Program-made: the position numbers and the translations under genes
Assembly (NCBI RefSeq): GCF_000150955.2
Contig: NC_011672.1
Location: forward strand, 186,001 to 250,000
Origin: Phaeodactylum tricornutum CCAP 1055/1
Lineage: Eukaryota > Bacillariophyta > Bacillariophyceae > Surirellales > Neidiaceae
Direction of reading: 5' to 3'
Length of the DNA: 64,000 nucleotides
Shown: piece after piece, positions 1-11,622 of the stretch
Layout: every line of letters begins with the position of its first letter
Numbering within the stretch: position 1 is the stretch's first letter
Notes under the pieces: generated by a model
Databases searched by the model: none
Seen by the model: the letters and a program-made list of their open reading frames with translations, nothing else
Told to the model about the DNA's origin: nothing

Positions 1-1398
1 GCTCAAACTTATATCATCCAAACTAAATTTTGATAGAGACTTGCTGCCCGCCGTCTGGGACGCAACGCTAGAAACGCCTGTGCTGTCATGTTTGACCCGG
101 GATAATGGATTCTGGTAACTCGGGGGCATATGGTAACAGCCGTTATCCGATGAAGAACCCGCATTGGATTTTGAAGCGGTGGGCGAGTGGTGCATAGTAG
201 TCGTGAAGGCGGAAAGACCTTTACCGGACGAGCCTACTTTGGTCGAAGCACTGCGGCCTCGCTTAAGGATAGTGTCGTTATCGGGTAGACCAATAGCAGA
301 TGGTAGACAAAAGACGACTAGGGTGCGTAGGCCTTGTAAGACAGTTCCCGCATAGAACGGCGTATCGCCCAGAATTAACTTTCCCGAAAAGTAGCAACGG
401 CGATTCCCACCTCGTGACGATTTGTGCTGGTGTTTTCCTACCGCGTAATAGGCCATGCGGCGGTTATCGGGAAGATTTGATTGAGAAGCTTCGTAGCCAC
501 CATATGAAGATCGCATCGTAAGCTCGGAAATTGTACGATCAAGATTTTTCGGTTCGAGATCCTTCCATTTGAATTCGCTGACCAGCGCCATCTTTCCCAC
601 TTTACACGAGGCAACCTCTCTTGCCGTTACGGAATTAGAGAGTGATGTATTTCTGGCTTTGCAAGTGCCCTTATCGCCGATATCCGAAGCATCAGCTTTT
701 TTCTGCCTGTGCTGATGCCTTACTTTTCGTCGATCGGCAGCGGTCCCAGTGCTCTCATCGGACTGTTGGTGCTCCGAGCATATGGTAGCCCAGTCGGCAT
801 GGTTTCTGGGACAAGCAGGATTTGCCCCCCTAGGCGGCGTCATCCTGGAAACCCCTACAACTGAGATGTCGTCATCAAAGTCATCGTCGGCTCTTGAAGA
901 GGCATACCAGGGAGTACAAGCGTCGCCCACATAGTCGGTGAGCACGTCAATGTTGCAACGCAAGGTTGGTGATACGATGCCATTGGCTCTCTCCCACAGC
1001 TTGCCCGTGTGTGATTCAGACTCGGTGGTCTGTCGACGGGATTCTGACGCCTTTCTGAAATAGCCCTGGTTGGGATTAGTGTTTCCGGAGTCGCCCCCTC
1101 CCGAGGCTGGCTCCGTTCCGTAGATCAAAATAGGAGAGTTCGGTTGCGAATTCGTCCTGATGTTAGGGTTCCTTTTGGCGCCCCACGGTGTCCGAAGGAG
1201 ATCGTCTCTTTCTCCATCGGAATCACTTTCAAGGGAATGGGAACGTCCCCATTTCGTGGTAGTCTTCGGGTTTGGTGAGGGCTGCCTCCGCTGAGGTGAA
1301 GCATCCTCGTCTTCCTGGGGGTTCACTCCATCGTCTACAACATTTTTTGTCCCACAAGGTGGATCCATATCAGGCCAGGGCAAAGCAGCCAACGACAT
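1..1398 (-). CDS. Unrecognised Ser-rich protein, C-terminus beyond window
   Basis: One minus-strand frame stays open from about position 1500 to the left edge with no stop, roughly 500 codons, which is far beyond chance. The first in-frame ATG is at 1398; the open frame before it could instead belong to an exon that starts after an AG near 1490. The visible protein is hydrophilic and rich in Ser, Asp and Arg, with an acidic run (DDDFDDD) in the middle. It then has one more ordered, hydrophobic block, RRCYFSGKLILGDTPF followed by YAGTVLQGLRTLVVFCLP, near positions 300-400. The rest looks disordered. I do not recognise the family; the ordered block is the part to search with. The gene continues beyond position 1, so its length and ending are unknown. 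Confidence 0.7.
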   Translation of the reverse strand, partial: MSLAALPWPDMDPPCGTKNVVDDGVNPQEDEDASPQRRQPSPNPKTTTKWGRSHSLESDSDGERDDLLRTPWGAKRNPNIRTNSQPNSPILIYGTEPASGGGDSGNTNPNQGYFRKASESRRQTTESESHTGKLWERANGIVSPTLRCNIDVLTDYVGDACTPWYASSRADDDFDDDISVVGVSRMTPPRGANPACPRNHADWATICSEHQQSDESTGTAADRRKVRHQHRQKKADASDIGDKGTCKARNTSLSNSVTAREVASCKVGKMALVSEFKWKDLEPKNLDRTISELTMRSSYGGYEASQSNLPDNRRMAYYAVGKHQHKSSRGGNRRCYFSGKLILGDTPFYAGTVLQGLRTLVVFCLPSAIGLPDNDTILKRGRSASTKVGSSGKGLSAFTTTMHHSPTASKSNAGSSSDNGCYHMPPSYQNPLSRVKHDSTGVSSVASQTAGSKSLSKFSLDDISLS

Positions 1399-1503
1399 TT
1401 TTTTCGCGTTCTGGCTCGTCAAATGACGAATGGGCTCAATGCGAGGTCCAGCTCGATTGTTTGCAATAAAGAGCGATTGGATTCCTGATACCTGTCGGTA
1501 CTA

Positions 1504-2358
1504 TGGATGTTCGAAAGTGCGTGCCACGATATGGTACTATTTCAATCGTTGGTGGTTCTGGAAGGTCCTATGTAACGACTCTTTCACTTTTCTTCGCCAG
1601 CTTCCAAGCCAATTGTATTTTCTGTAATCGTAAGGAAAAGGCCTACAAAAAGACATGCAGTTTGCATTTCAGACACTTCGTCTGAGAAGGATTTGGGAGG
1701 GTGCAGCTCACGACCCTTGACGACCCTTTCAGCTTTCCTCTTATATTCATGTGACCTACTGCCACAACAGGAAAGAAGCACGGGTTAGCTTTCGCCCAAC
1801 GCAATGAAATTTTGGAGCTCCAGAAATTATACGGTCAGGCGTGGTTATTGAAGAACCCGAGCTTAAATGGTACGAACTAAAAATTCGGAAGTACGTTATA
1901 TGACCTGTTCCAACGCATAGAGGCCGAAAATAGAGACATCCCGCTTTTGACACTTGTAGTAACCCTAGCTTTGTCGGCGACTCATTTTGCCAGAATCGAA
2001 CGCTTGCAGACAAAGGAACTGCCCGCGTCCATTTTGATCAGTTTCACCTTCTTTGGCGTTCTCATGCGTCTGCTCCTTCCTCTGTTGTCTTATTTTTTAG
2101 TAAGAAATCTAGGTCAACAAATGCTAAGGATGTACAATCTTGGATCGACAATGAGCCAAAATTATCGCCCAAGGTTGAGTGCGTGCCAGCAATGGGAGTC
2201 GAAAACGGAACCGCTTTCTGTTATTTGCAACTAATTGTAAATGCAAATTTCAAATGCTGACTATAAAAAGAAGCCTTTGCTGAATTCACAGTAATGACTA
2301 TATCTGACAACAAGAGAAAGGGAAATATTCTTCACACAAACAATTGACACAGTGAAGT
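1504..2358. other. Gap without a supported gene
   Basis: Only short, mostly non-ATG frames occur on either strand between the partial gene on the left and the 3' end of the three-exon gene. It may hold the promoter or a 5' exon of the left gene. No RNA gene or repeat was seen. Confidence 0.5.
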
Positions 2359-5300
2359 CTAGACTTCGTCTTCTTGATCCTCGTCACGATGTAATTTTTT
2401 TTCTGCATCCTTGAGCTGCGAGAGACTGCGGGATATAGCCCATTCTGCGGCATCGCTAGCACCCGCATCGGTTGCACCTTCAGCCTTCTTTTGTTCGGCA
2501 ATCTTCATCCAAACTTCAGCCTGTGCCAATGCTTCCTCTTCCTCTCTGCTGGGAGAGGTCACTTTGCTTGCTCTCTTGTCGTCCGTTCTAAATTCTTTCG
2601 CGGCAGTAACCACCGCAGTCCAGTCACCCTTTTCGATCATAGCATCCAGTTTCGCGGCTCGTTCCGCATTGACACCGGTTCTTGAAGATTTTCCGGTACC
2701 ACCAGATGACATAGAAAGATTTGTGCTGGCCAGACGATTTATTTCGGTGGTACTTGCGGTTGTAACAGAGGCGTCACTCATCATAGCGGCGGCTTCGCCT
2801 ACGGCCTCCCAGTCTCCAGCCTCAATGGCCATCTCTAATGCGGTTCGCTTTTGACTCAATGAACCCGTTCCCGAACTGTCGTGTGGGCTCGAAAGTGCTT
2901 CTGACGTTTCTTCACTCTTTTCGCTCGGACTTTTGGTTTTGTCCTTGGAAGCTCCGGTCGCAATGGCAGCGGCCGCAGCAGCTCCCGCTGCGATGCCAGC
3001 GGCTGCTCCAGCTCCGCCAACAGCACTTCCAGGAGTGTCTTCCACTCGCGATCCGGCGGCTCCTGCTCCCGAAACTACTCCTCTTTGAACAGTTTTACGA
3101 GCTTCGATTTTTGCGGACTTTTGGCCGGCAGTGCGCGCTTTTTGTGCGACGGCGCGTTCCTGCATAGTGCGCAAAGTTTCTATCAACTCATCTTCACGTC
3201 CTTTAAACTGATTCATCATTTCGTCCACGTTGTCTATTTCTTCCGGGACGACCCGACGTACAAGAGCTTCCACCTCTTCCCGATATTCAGCACGTCTGGC
3301 TGCCTTAGACGGACTGTCCGACGTATTCGTTGTCACTGATTGCGAAGGTCTCGTACCTGTCAAAGATTCTATACCACTATCCGCCGACGAACCCATACGG
3401 GAATCTCGCGAGCCCCCGGATTCTCCGGCTTCAAATTTGGCGGCCGCCAAGACGACTCCTTCCCAGTCACCCGCATCGACCAAGTGATCCAACTCGGCTG
3501 CCCGTGCGGCATCCAACGACGTGTTGGGATCCGTCCGACTGGTACGACTACGTGATGCTCGCGATTTGGAGCTGACGGACTGCGAATCAGACGCTGCCGC
3601 TAACAAGGCTGCAGTCGCACCGACAGCGGCCCAGTCGCCCGATTCAATCAAATCGTCCAGCTGATCCCGCGAGACAGCTGGCTCATCAGCGTCATCACCC
3701 TCACTGAAAAATACATACGTCAAATGAGATAAAATAGCACTCGAGGAAATAGTAAGATAACTCCACAAGTCTTGTCGTACCTTCGCTGAGTTCTTCCCGC
3801 TTCAAGCTTGCGGGATAGTGCCGACGTCGCACCGATAGCCGCCAATGATGTACCAGCGGCTGCTGCCGCATCCGTGGAATCATCCATGCTACCCGTATTG
3901 AGAGAGGAGATTCCCGCCGAACTGGACCATCCAGAGGAACCGGCATTGCTAGAGGAATCTGGAGCCACGTCTAGTTCCGGTTCGGCCAACACATCCTGGC
4001 CGGCCTGTAATTCGTCAATGACCCGCCGGGAGCTCTTTTTGCCGTAGTCGGGTTGGTTGGCACCCAAAAAGGCGGGAGGGGCAACATCGTCAAGTTGTAT
4101 GGCGGCATCAGTGTAAAGACTGTCGGAAACACTAGATTGATCCGCCTTGGCCAACTCGTCACCTTGGACATCCGAATTGCTGCCTTCGAATGCCTTGAAT
4201 TCTCCGGCTTCATCCTTTTCTGCCGGTTTCCTATTGCGAAGCACAAAAAATGCTACAATCGGTACGAGACCGAAAAGTAGCGCGCCTACAACGATTCCGG
4301 CCGTAGCGCCGGCGGTGAGACCGGAGTCACTGTCTCCATCGGAAGGACTGTCCCCTGAACCCGTGGTGACGCGCACGGGAGTGTCGGGGTTGACGCGCAT
4401 TAATTCCTGTTGAAGTTGCTGGTTCAAAATTGCGTTGTTCAAAGCAGCTTGGAAGAGTGTTACGGAATCCTCCGTGTCATCTTCACCGGATAGTTCCAAC
4501 GAGATATCGTGACTGATCGTTTGGCAGAAGTCGTCCTCCGAGGCTACGGAAGGATCGCACTCTGAAACGCAAGAAGAGTGACCGTGAGAACCAGGACGAA
4601 TGAGGCAAAAATGAAATATATTGGATTCTGCACATACCAATATTATCAACGGTTCCAATTGAGGTCGGCAATTGAACTTGCGCATCAAGACGACGCCTGA
4701 GCACAACCGAAACGCGAACCTTCAAATTTCGTCTTCGAGAGTCAAACGTCTCCGAGGCAATCTGCGGTGCCAAGACGTCCATGGCGCTAACCAAGTCCGC
4801 AAGATTGGCCGTTTGAAAAGCCACCATACCACTTTCCGGGCGGTTTCCTACGGCAATGTCGTATTCGACGTTCGCAACTCGGACGGAAGTAGTGGAGGGG
4901 GCTGCGGTCCCATCGACTGGAGCATTGGTGGGTGTACCGGGTCCTCCTGGTACAGGACCAGTGGTAGGAGTGTCGGCGCCTCCTGGCACGGGAGCAGTAG
5001 TGGGTGTACCGGGTCCTCCTGGTACAGGAGCAGTGGTAGGACTACCGGGTCCTCCTGGCACGGGAGCACTGGTGGGTCCATCACCGCCTCCTGGTACGGG
5101 AGCACTGGTGGGTCCATCACCGCCTCCTGATACGGGAGCACTGGTGGGTCCATCACCGCCTCCTGGTACGGGAGCACTGGTGGGTCCATCACCGCCTCCT
5201 GGCACGGGAGCACTCGTGGGTCCATCACCGCCTCCTGGCACGGGAGCACTCGTGGGTCCATCACCACCTCCTGGCACGGGAGCACTCGTGGGTCCATCGC

Positions 5301-6054
5301 CGCCTCCTGGTACGGGAGCACTGGTGGGTCCATCGCCGCCTCCTGGTACGGGAGCACTGGTGGGTCCATCACCGCCTCCCGGTACAGGAGCACTGGTGGG
5401 CGTGCCCGGTTCGATTGTAGGCGGGGTTGCCTGCGGTGCGGGAGCCGCGGTGCCACCCGCCGTCGGCGGATCGGTAGCGGGCACCGTGGGCGTCCCGGCG
5501 GGATTTCTCGTGGGTCTGGTCCCGGTAGTGGTCGTCGGAGCCGCCGTGGGTGTGTCGGTGCGGTTCTCCAAAGTCTGTTGCGCCGCTTGGTCGGTGAGTC
5601 CACATACTACGTAAAGGTAGCGAAAGTCTTCCAGACTCTGGTCTTCTCCCGGAGGTTCCGGTACGCGCAGCATCGCTCGGTCCCCCACACAGCATCGATC
5701 GTCTGTGGAAGTTCCGCCGAATCGTGAGTCGTCGCAGAGACAAGCCAAGTCGGCAAAGGCAATCTTGTAGTAGACCGGGAGGTCTTCGAAGGACGAAACA
5801 TCGTCGATGACACCAGGCGGGCCCAGTAATTGTCCAAAAGTAAGATATTCTTCCCTGTTGATGTCTCCATCGTTGTTTGCGTCCGCTTCCACGAGAGCCT
5901 CAAAGCAAGGCTCCGTAAAGACAACACCGCCAACGGAAATAAGCTCTTTCACCTGATTCGACTGAGCCACAGTACAGGTTGGCGTCCACAAGAAAAGAAG
6001 GCAGAAGGCAATTATTGGCAACGCCGTAAAGGGATTCGGTATCCGAATTGTCAT
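2359..6054 (-). CDS. EF-hand / Pro-Thr stalk membrane protein with cytoplasmic GDW repeats
   Basis: Inferred exons are 6054-4638, 4561-3781 and 3703-2359. The two introns have GTATGT...CAG and GTACGA...CAG ends, and the joins keep phase, giving 1180 residues. In order: a signal peptide (about 1-30); one EF-hand-like loop (DANNDGDINREE, about 58-69); a Cys-containing segment; a Pro/Thr/Gly stalk of about fourteen 12-residue units (PTSAPVPGGGDG type); a globular segment; one membrane helix (about 555-580) followed by RNRK. The inside tail has four copies of a motif of the form LDxxIExGDWxAV, at about 757, 813, 1031 and 1094, separated by Ser/Ala-rich linkers, with a charged helical segment between copies two and three. 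The topology suggests a cell-surface protein with an intracellular interaction tail. The GDW repeat has no function I can name. A cell-wall or adhesion role is only a guess. Confidence 0.85.
4918..5407 (-). repeat. 36-bp coding minisatellite (Pro-Thr stalk)
   Basis: Tandem 36-bp units encode the 12-residue stalk repeat. The units near 5060-5400 are nearly identical (GGGDG type); those near 4918-5060 have diverged (GGPGT, GGADT types). Since 36 is a multiple of three, copy-number change keeps frame. All three forward frames are also free of stops here, which creates long false antisense frames. Confidence 0.9.
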
Positions 6055-7529
6055 TTTGGCGCCGCTTCTGTTGCTTTCCAGTTGCTGGAGAGAGGCAAGT
6101 GCTGTTGACTAGCTTTCCCTTTAGTGTGTAATTGGAACAAGTAGCTGCCACGAACGATGCAGTCTTCACCTGTCGTCAGCTAAGTCTCACTGTTCCGTCC
6201 GTCTGTTTGATCCCACGGTTCTCTCTATTTCTTTAGAGTCGACGCTCGATCTCGATAGCTATTTTTCTTCAATTAGACTTTCGTGCAAAGGCCAAACGAG
6301 CAGCGACCTGGTTTTCGAATCGAGGAGATCCGACAGTTTTGAACGACTGACGATCACGACCTTTCCTCAGAGAACTGTGAACTCACTGTCCCTACCGTTT
6401 GGTGTTCAAGGCGGATGGATGGACGAATGGATGGATGTATCAATGCGTTCGTGACAACGACAAGGTTTGCTTCCGTGAAATATATATTCGGGCTAGTCGG
6501 GACGATTGCCGCTCGAGTGTGGCTGGGCAGCTATTGCAAGATTGCGTTTCTTGTGGTAGTTCTTTGGCTGCTCCTGCCACCAACACGTATCGATCCAGCT
6601 TGGTGGAGTAGGTGGCCCTGCACGCCGTCAATGTGAGAACGGGGTGGGGGGTTGGTGGTGTATATCGGTCTGTCGCTTTTCGTCTCCGGCCTCTGCCGCT
6701 AAGGGCGTAAAATTCACAATTATAGTGTGGAGTCACCCGCGGACGCACGCCGTTTCCTCTCACGGTTTTGGGTTGCATTCAAGTCGGATGGGATCGCGTG
6801 ACCGAGACATTCGTCTGTTCTAACAAATATTGATTTTTGTCGGTTGGAAACAAAGAGTTACGGTCATCAGACAGGAATGCTCCCCCGAATTTTTTGTATA
6901 TGTATTCCCACTTAAAAATTGCTTACTTATGCTCACTTAGATCCTGGACAAATTTTCGGGTACTTATAAGTCCTAGCATGTGTCAAAGTACGATCGAACG
7001 CGATCGTGACACGATTCCCGGTCATTCACGCTTAGCTCCCAACCACGCTACCTATTACTCGGACGGACTCTAGCGCCTCTCTCGATTTCCGGAAGTTCTT
7101 TCCCGGTGACGCCGAAGGAACGGTCATTCGCAACGCAAACGAAGGTCGAATCACCTGGCCTTCGTACGCAGAGTTCACGTTCGCGAGTTCGCGTTTGCCC
7201 CGTTCGACTGTAAATCTTTGGAGGGATCTTCCCACGTATGCTTCGGTTTCACTTGGATCCCTTCCCTTCCTCTTGACAAGAAAGAAAGCAAGCATCCAAA
7301 CTTTCGATTGTGGATCTCGGTGCTCCGCTATCTTCTTGCGTTGCGATTTTCTCCTTTTGAAGCAACGGCCATTCGAAAGCGATTTCTAGTTCTTCGATTT
7401 CCGTCACCGTCGTTTTTTGTAGAGTGATTGCAACCACGAAGGCGTGCCGTCGTGGAGGGGCCGCGTTACAATTGATCCGCTCTCATTCCAGCGGCCATTC
7501 TTAGAATATTTGACGGGCGCAACTTTTTG
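6055..7529. other. Intergenic, no supported gene
   Basis: Upstream flank of the membrane-protein gene and left flank of the permease relic. Only short frames without family resemblance occur. A short run of GGATG/AATGG-like units lies near 6414-6440. Nothing else was recognised. Confidence 0.5.
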
Positions 7530-8025
7530 CTTCTATTTCCTTTTGGTGGGACGTATTTGTCAGCTGCTTACTGGAAGTCAATTGTATCGAGAAGCCTGGA
7601 AATGCACAATGGGCAATTCAATGGCTGCGATATGTCCCGTCTTTCTTGTGCTCATGGCTGGGCTAGGAAACCTGGCCGGCCTACGATATGGTCTTGGTAG
7701 ACACGACGCGTTCTCTGTTGGCTCGTATATGCACGGAAATCAGTAGGACCGAGGCTCTAGTTGGAACGACTGTCCTTGTCCTTCTGCCTCTGTAAATGGT
7801 CGAAAATTATCTGCGCTAGCGCCGCTCAGTTTTGTGGGACTTGCAGGAATGATCGTTACTGTTGGTGTCATAAGTGTTCGATATTACAATGAAAGCTGTC
7901 ACAAGAGTGGCCGTCATTGGGAGGATAGGCCGGAGAATCTACGACCGTCATTTGGAAGTCATGGGGCAGGCGGAGCGTGTAGCGCAAACTTTCGCTTGCT
8001 TGTGTGTACGACCACCCGGTAAATG
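7530..8025 (+). pseudogene. Decayed AAAP amino-acid permease fragment
   Basis: Three plus-strand pieces in changing frames read, in the right order, like the middle of an amino acid/auxin permease (AAAP, SLC38-like). They are GSQLYREAWKCTMGNSMAA near 7570-7625; then, in another frame, YDMVLVDTTRSLLARICTEI and SRTEALVGTTVLVLLPL near 7680-7790; then KLSALAPLSFVGLAGM and VTVGVISVRYYNES near 7805-7890, followed by PENLRPSFGSHGAGG near 7940-7970. At least one frame change (about 7680) and an early TAA (about 7795) break it, and neither the start nor the C-terminal helices are present. It is best read as a truncated duplicate of a host permease gene elsewhere in the genome. An alternative is one degraded exon set of a gene whose other exons have been lost to the AT-rich tract on its right. 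Confidence 0.75.
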
Positions 8026-8109
8026 GAGGCTCGAAGCCGATTTTCCAATAGGTCTCATGCGTGTTAGAATAATTATGGGAGCCATAGGAACGGGATCCGC
8101 ACACTCTCT

Positions 8110-8141
<32 letters not shown>
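8110..8141 (+). repeat. (ACA)n microsatellite
   Basis: About ten uninterrupted ACA units directly right of the permease relic, at the edge of the AT-rich tract. Confidence 0.95.
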
Positions 8142-10211
8142 AAAATAGCTGGCAGTAAAGTACCCGTTGAGATACACAATTAGATATCTTTACTCTCTTT
8201 TGAATTCAGCTGCTCTTTTGAATTCAGGTGCTCAAAGGCTAAGGGTGTGGGACAGGACAGATACTGTTGCAGTTTTGAGAGTGAATGAAAGGAGGAACTG
8301 CAATTTTAAGGGCGTATGTAAAAAAACTGATTTGTCCTTCGCTGCTATCAATATTAAATTTTCTTACTGTTAGACCAAAACCAATGTTTTATACACACAG
8401 CAGAATTTGCGAAATGATTTCTAAACTTCGAGCCTTCTGACAAATCAAATCGATTTCTTTTGCACGTCGCGTTTCATAAATTATCAAGAACTCGATCTAT
8501 TCCTAAACCTTTGAGATCAAGAATTTAGCAAAATTTTTCTTATTCTAAAATACTAAGGATTTGATTTCCAAAATGATTGAAGCGACGTCTTTAGAAAAGA
8601 TGAATAAATTGCCGTTAATGTATTAAATGAACATTTAAATTTGCAAACATTACGAATGAGCTCAGCACATTTTGACAGAAGGGGTTCTGTAAAGTGTATT
8701 TGACAAGCTTAAAGTACAGCCGAATAATTGGTGCTTTCATTAGCTCTTTATTTTCTTATTCAGGTCTCAATCAGTCTACTGTAGCGGCGTACGCGAAGAG
8801 AATTGAATGACAGTAAATGTTTTTTCCTATTTTTTCAATAAATCTTTGTGTAAATTCGTTAAGCAAAGTTTTTCTGCCTTCCGGTATTCATAACTTACTT
8901 CATCTATTGATCATACTTTGACCGGCTTTGCAATTGCCGAGGATAATGTGTAGTTCTGAGAAACTGACCCTCAAAATTGTGCAATCCGTGAAAATGTTGC
9001 TCAATTCATTTTTAGGTGGATTTTTCTCATGTTTAACCAGATTTTCGTTGTTGTTACATTCATCACCCTGATATGACTTATTTATGTTAGTCATGTTATT
9101 TTTCTTGGTATTGTGGGACTGTCTCCTAGAATAGGGAGTATTTCCCAATGCACAGATATTCAGACATGATGTAAAAATTTCATTTTAGTGATTTTATAAA
9201 GTCAGTGTTTTATATATTTTATTTAGTTTTCTCGTTCATCAATATTTCCTCTGATTATTACCCCTAAAAGAAAGAACATGTATAAAGGTGCTGGGTGCTT
9301 CGGCTATAGAATAAGCCTGGAATAATCCTGGACGATTATAAAATCAGAATTGATTCCTTGCAGTGTACTTTCTATTTAGAAATTGTGTTTGGAAGTCCTG
9401 TTGAGCAGCGTTTGGCCTCGGCCGAAAACTCATCATAAAACGTGCACAACCGCTATTTGCACTTCACGAGAAAATTTTTTCAATTATCTTTTCATTTTCG
9501 AGGAATCCTTCGATCCATTTGGTTCTGCAACATTATTACTGAATAGTGATCGATACGATTGAATTTGACAGTAAGTAATTAAGTTGCCACACATTCTGTT
9601 CTCGAAAAAGTATTTCCTACAAAATTGCCAAACCTCAGGTTTTCCTTGCATCCGAGAGTAAATCAATGAATTTTTTAAGGACTTTTAGGTGACTTGCATA
9701 GAAGGCAGATTTAATTAAGTCAAAACAAGATCCGGATGAAACGTTACAGATAGTCATTTTTTGAAACTTTGGAGGTTTTAAAAGTTTCTTCTTGTGACTG
9801 TAGCCTTGATCTATTCACAATAATCCATAGCCGAGTTCGGTTAAGCCGGATATCTGGTCAAAAAAGTTTGTTGGACAACGCTAAAGCAAAGAGAAAATAC
9901 TACGGCGAACAAAGAGGTACCTGCGGCTTGAGAAAGAAAGTGTTATGATATTCTGTCATGGATTTACGAAGTGGTTTTCTGGTGTGAGCAAACAAGGCAG
10001 AAAGAACACGACTTATTTATCCCTGTGTCCGAAAAACGTATCACGTGTAACCCTTGAACTCGTCAGCCGTGCGCGAGAAAAAGAAACGGAGTATGTCGCT
10101 GGAAATTACGAAATGGATATGTGATTTTGCACTCCTTTTACCGTCGTAAATAGCGTCTGTAAAGGAGTCACCTACATGTATTTTTTACCTAGTGAGGTTT
10201 TGAAAATTAAT

Positions 10212-10591
10212 GTCAGAAGCCCGTTCAAAAATGATTTGATCAGTGCTTTGTTACAAACGGAATGAATGTTTGAACACGAGTGAACGTAAATCGACGTCAA
10301 TCGTGGACAAAATGGCTTACGTCAAAAGCCCGTTCAAAAATGACATGCTTGGTGTTTTGTTAGAAAAGGAATAAATGAATGATTACCCAGTGAACGTTGG
10401 TCGACGAAGTTAAACGTGGACAAAAAAGTGGCTTTTCTTCCTCTTTTCTTAGCGCTCATATGGTCGGTCATCTTTTGCGTTTTTAGAACCTGTGGTTGAG
10501 AAAAACCGAGTTACTTTTTTATAAGAAAGGAATGAATGAATGAACACCAGTGAACGTTGGTCGACGTCAATCTTGGACAAGTTGGCTTTTC
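10212..10591 (+). repeat. Three degenerate ~110-bp direct repeats
   Basis: Copy one (about 10212-10320) and copy two (about 10321-10437) both open with GTCARAAGCCCGTTCAAAAA and continue with a GTTTGTTA...GGAATRAATG section, then AGTGAACGT, TCGACG and GTGGACAAAA. A third, 5'-truncated copy lies at about 10517-10591. Similarity is interrupted by small insertions, so the repeats are old. Confidence 0.75.
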
Positions 10592-11501
10592 CGATGTTCT
10601 CTATTCTCATGATGTTGTTGAGGAGGACCGAGCTCTTTTTTCATCGCCCAGCACACAACAAAAACCTGGTGAGTTTAGGTTCATCTGAGCTGCTTCGGCT
10701 ACAAGAACCCATTCAAGATTTTAATCACCGTCAACTGCTAAAACTTCAAATTGACTGGGAGTTTGCTATTGGAGTACCTTCCTTGCGCAGACGAATCTAG
10801 AAAACTACGAAATATGGTTTAATCTGCTAGCAGCGCTTCCCAGAGAGACAGCCGTACTATGTCTTTGATTACCATACGTCTCGTTGCTATCAATACACTG
10901 TGATCTCTGTTCAGACTACAAGTTTTGCTGGCAGTGTAGTGCTTTCCATGTTTCAATTAGTTACTTTGCCCTGAGTCCTGTGACCAGGGCTAGAAAGGAC
11001 GAATGACCGCCGTGTTGAGATGACAAACCTTTCACTCCGGGTCCAAAGAAAGCTGAAAGTTCTCATCTAGCTACCTACTAGCACAAGCTAATAGAGGATG
11101 GGCTGGCCGAATCGAGTTCATTTACAGTTATAACTGTAAAACTGAAAAAATGTAAAGTAGCGTTCCCAAATCAAGAAGTTCGTATCCAGTCTGACGCGAG
11201 TCGTCGGAAGGACAATGCATCTACTATTGCTGGTTGCGGTGTGCGCGCTGCTATCAGAGTGCACGCAAGACAATCTACCTCCATTCCAATCAATTCGTTC
11301 GTGGCCAAGAGAGCCATGATCTGGTAGACAGCAAGACAAAAAAGGATCCTCTCGAAAGATTTCCAAGAACTTTCGCTACGTTATCGTACAATCTCGTCTC
11401 GAGTGATGATGACATACATTGCTTCGTCGCGTTTACATTACTTCCAAAAATATACCTGACAGTGACTGAAAGTTTTATCCAAACGAAGGGTACAAGTTTA
11501 T

Positions 11502-11622
11502 CTTACGTTGTATCTAACCTTCAAAATCCTCATAAGTTTGAGGTGCAAGCTCTCCTCGACTTACGTTGTATCTAATCTTCAAAATCCTCATAAGTTTGAG
11601 GTGCAAACTCTCCTCGACTTAC
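11502..11622 (+). repeat. 58-bp tandem duplication, two copies
   Basis: The unit starting CTTACGTTGTATCTAA and ending TCTCCTCGA occurs at 11502 and again 58 bp later at 11560, with only a few substitutions. It lies 25-145 bp upstream of the channel ATG, so it probably sits in the promoter or 5' UTR. Confidence 0.9.

Noticed and set aside
4918-5407. Regular repeats that could suggest a CRISPR array
   Set aside because: Units are contiguous without spacers, in frame with a protein, in a eukaryotic setting.
4856-5614. 252-codon plus-strand frame rich in Gly/Pro/Val
   Set aside because: It is the antisense of the 36-bp minisatellite; repeats without stops in one frame give long mirror frames. 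The minus-strand reading has a signal peptide, EF-hand-like loop and membrane helix.
10540-10800. 86-codon plus-strand frame in the AT-rich tract
   Set aside because: Its start lies in the third copy of the degenerate repeat, and the peptide has no recognisable features.
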